The notes beneath the pieces are model-generated. The model was not told where the DNA came from. It did no database searches and was given only the letters and a program-made list of their open reading frames with translations. A stretch of 64,000 bases of DNA from an uncultured Opitutales bacterium (GTDB lineage: Bacteria > Verrucomicrobiota > Verrucomicrobiia > Opitutales > Seribacteraceae): NCBI GenBank assembly GCA_943789375.1, contig CALSTX010000015.1:1-64000 (forward strand). The letters are read 5' to 3'. The position numbers and the translations under genes were made by a program. Below are positions 63,840 through 64,000 of this stretch, piece by piece; position 1 is the first letter of the stretch, and the number at the start of each line of letters is the position of its first letter.

Positions 63840-64000
63840 CTAGGGACGCCAATAAGGTAACCGGGCACTTGCAATAAGTTGATTGTTTTTTCGAAATGCT
63901 CGGACTGCTTTGCAAATTTCAGCTGGCTCAAGATTTTTAATTTGGACAATATATTCCTGCGTTTTACTGTTTTTACCTATGATCTTGTTTGTTTCTTCGT
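63840..64000 (-). CDS. C-terminal end of a gene cut by the right window edge
   Basis: A leftward frame is open from the edge to a TAG at 63842-63840, giving 53 residues that include EYIVQIKNLEPAEICKAVR and end SARLPYWRP. The composition looks coding. The family is not recognisable from this piece. It ends 113 bases before the tig start on the same strand. Confidence 0.45.
   Translation of the reverse strand, partial: EETNKIIGKNSKTQEYIVQIKNLEPAEICKAVRAFRKNNQLIASARLPYWRP

Noticed and set aside
1..64000. CRISPR arrays, insertion sequences, prophage genes, tRNA or rRNA genes
   Set aside because: No regularly spaced repeats, transposase or phage structural motifs, and no cloverleaf-like or rRNA-like stretches were seen on reading both strands.

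Overview
The window looks like a chromosomal segment from a member of the Verrucomicrobiota, probably the marine Opitutae/Puniceicoccales side. This is an inference from gene families, because no rRNA gene is present. The clues are a secreted formylglycine sulfatase, a ThuA-like protein, a sialate O-acetylesterase next to a secreted esterase, PQQ-propeller and Dabb families, FabV as enoyl-ACP reductase, SelO, and a MamK-like bacterial actin. Nearly all of the DNA is coding. Genes are often packed stop-to-start with ATGA, TTGA or TAATG overlaps, and TTG start codons are unusually common, including in clpX, asd and recD2. I see no CRISPR array, insertion sequence, prophage, tRNA or rRNA.

Layout. 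1-400: a broken or partial GC-rich reading frame and a palindromic non-coding element. 0.4-9 kb, visibly GC-richer than the rest: amidohydrolase, a zinc-ribbon membrane protein, a frameshifted GYF-domain protein, an Mpv17-like membrane protein, sulfatase, SelO and ThuA. 9-16.7 kb: an MscM-type mechanosensitive channel overlapping a phospholipase-A2-like lipoprotein, then a leftward block gmhA, cca and two large secreted orphan proteins. 16.7-20 kb: cysH, prfB (without the usual programmed frameshift) and an ATP-grasp-like protein, with overlapping ends. 20-24.2 kb: esterase, sialate acetylesterase, Dabb and three small proteins. 24.2-30.4 kb: leuA-recD2, coaC, hpf with a clear terminator, and an RluA-type pseudouridine synthase.

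30.4-38.9 kb: a MamK-like actin with an acidic coiled partner, an HDOD protein, asd sharing its first base pair with a divergent L,D-transpeptidase, a two-component system and a HAD phosphatase. 38.9-42.6 kb: an Mla-type lipid ABC transporter (MlaB-MlaE fusion, MlaF, MCE protein, PqiC-like lipoprotein). 42.6-44 kb: a decaying PQQ-propeller pseudogene ending in a strong terminator. 44-49.5 kb: a beta-barrel protein and a leftward operon for a SecD-head-like lipoprotein, an M23 peptidase, a glycosyltransferase, a TonB-like protein and a pseudouridine synthase. 49.5-55.6 kb: isochorismatase, comM, a run of small orphans and a POT transporter. 55.6-64 kb: a DciA-like protein, fabV, a MnmC2-like oxidase with a MnmM methyltransferase, an anchored subtilase, and tig-clpP-clpX.

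Most of the identified machinery is housekeeping: tRNA end maturation and wobble modification, translation termination and hibernation, protein quality control, envelope lipid traffic, and amino-acid, CoA and fatty-acid synthesis. The less explained parts are the MamK-like filament locus, the orphan cluster at 51.7-54.1 kb, and the large secreted orphans at 10.8-14.6 kb.
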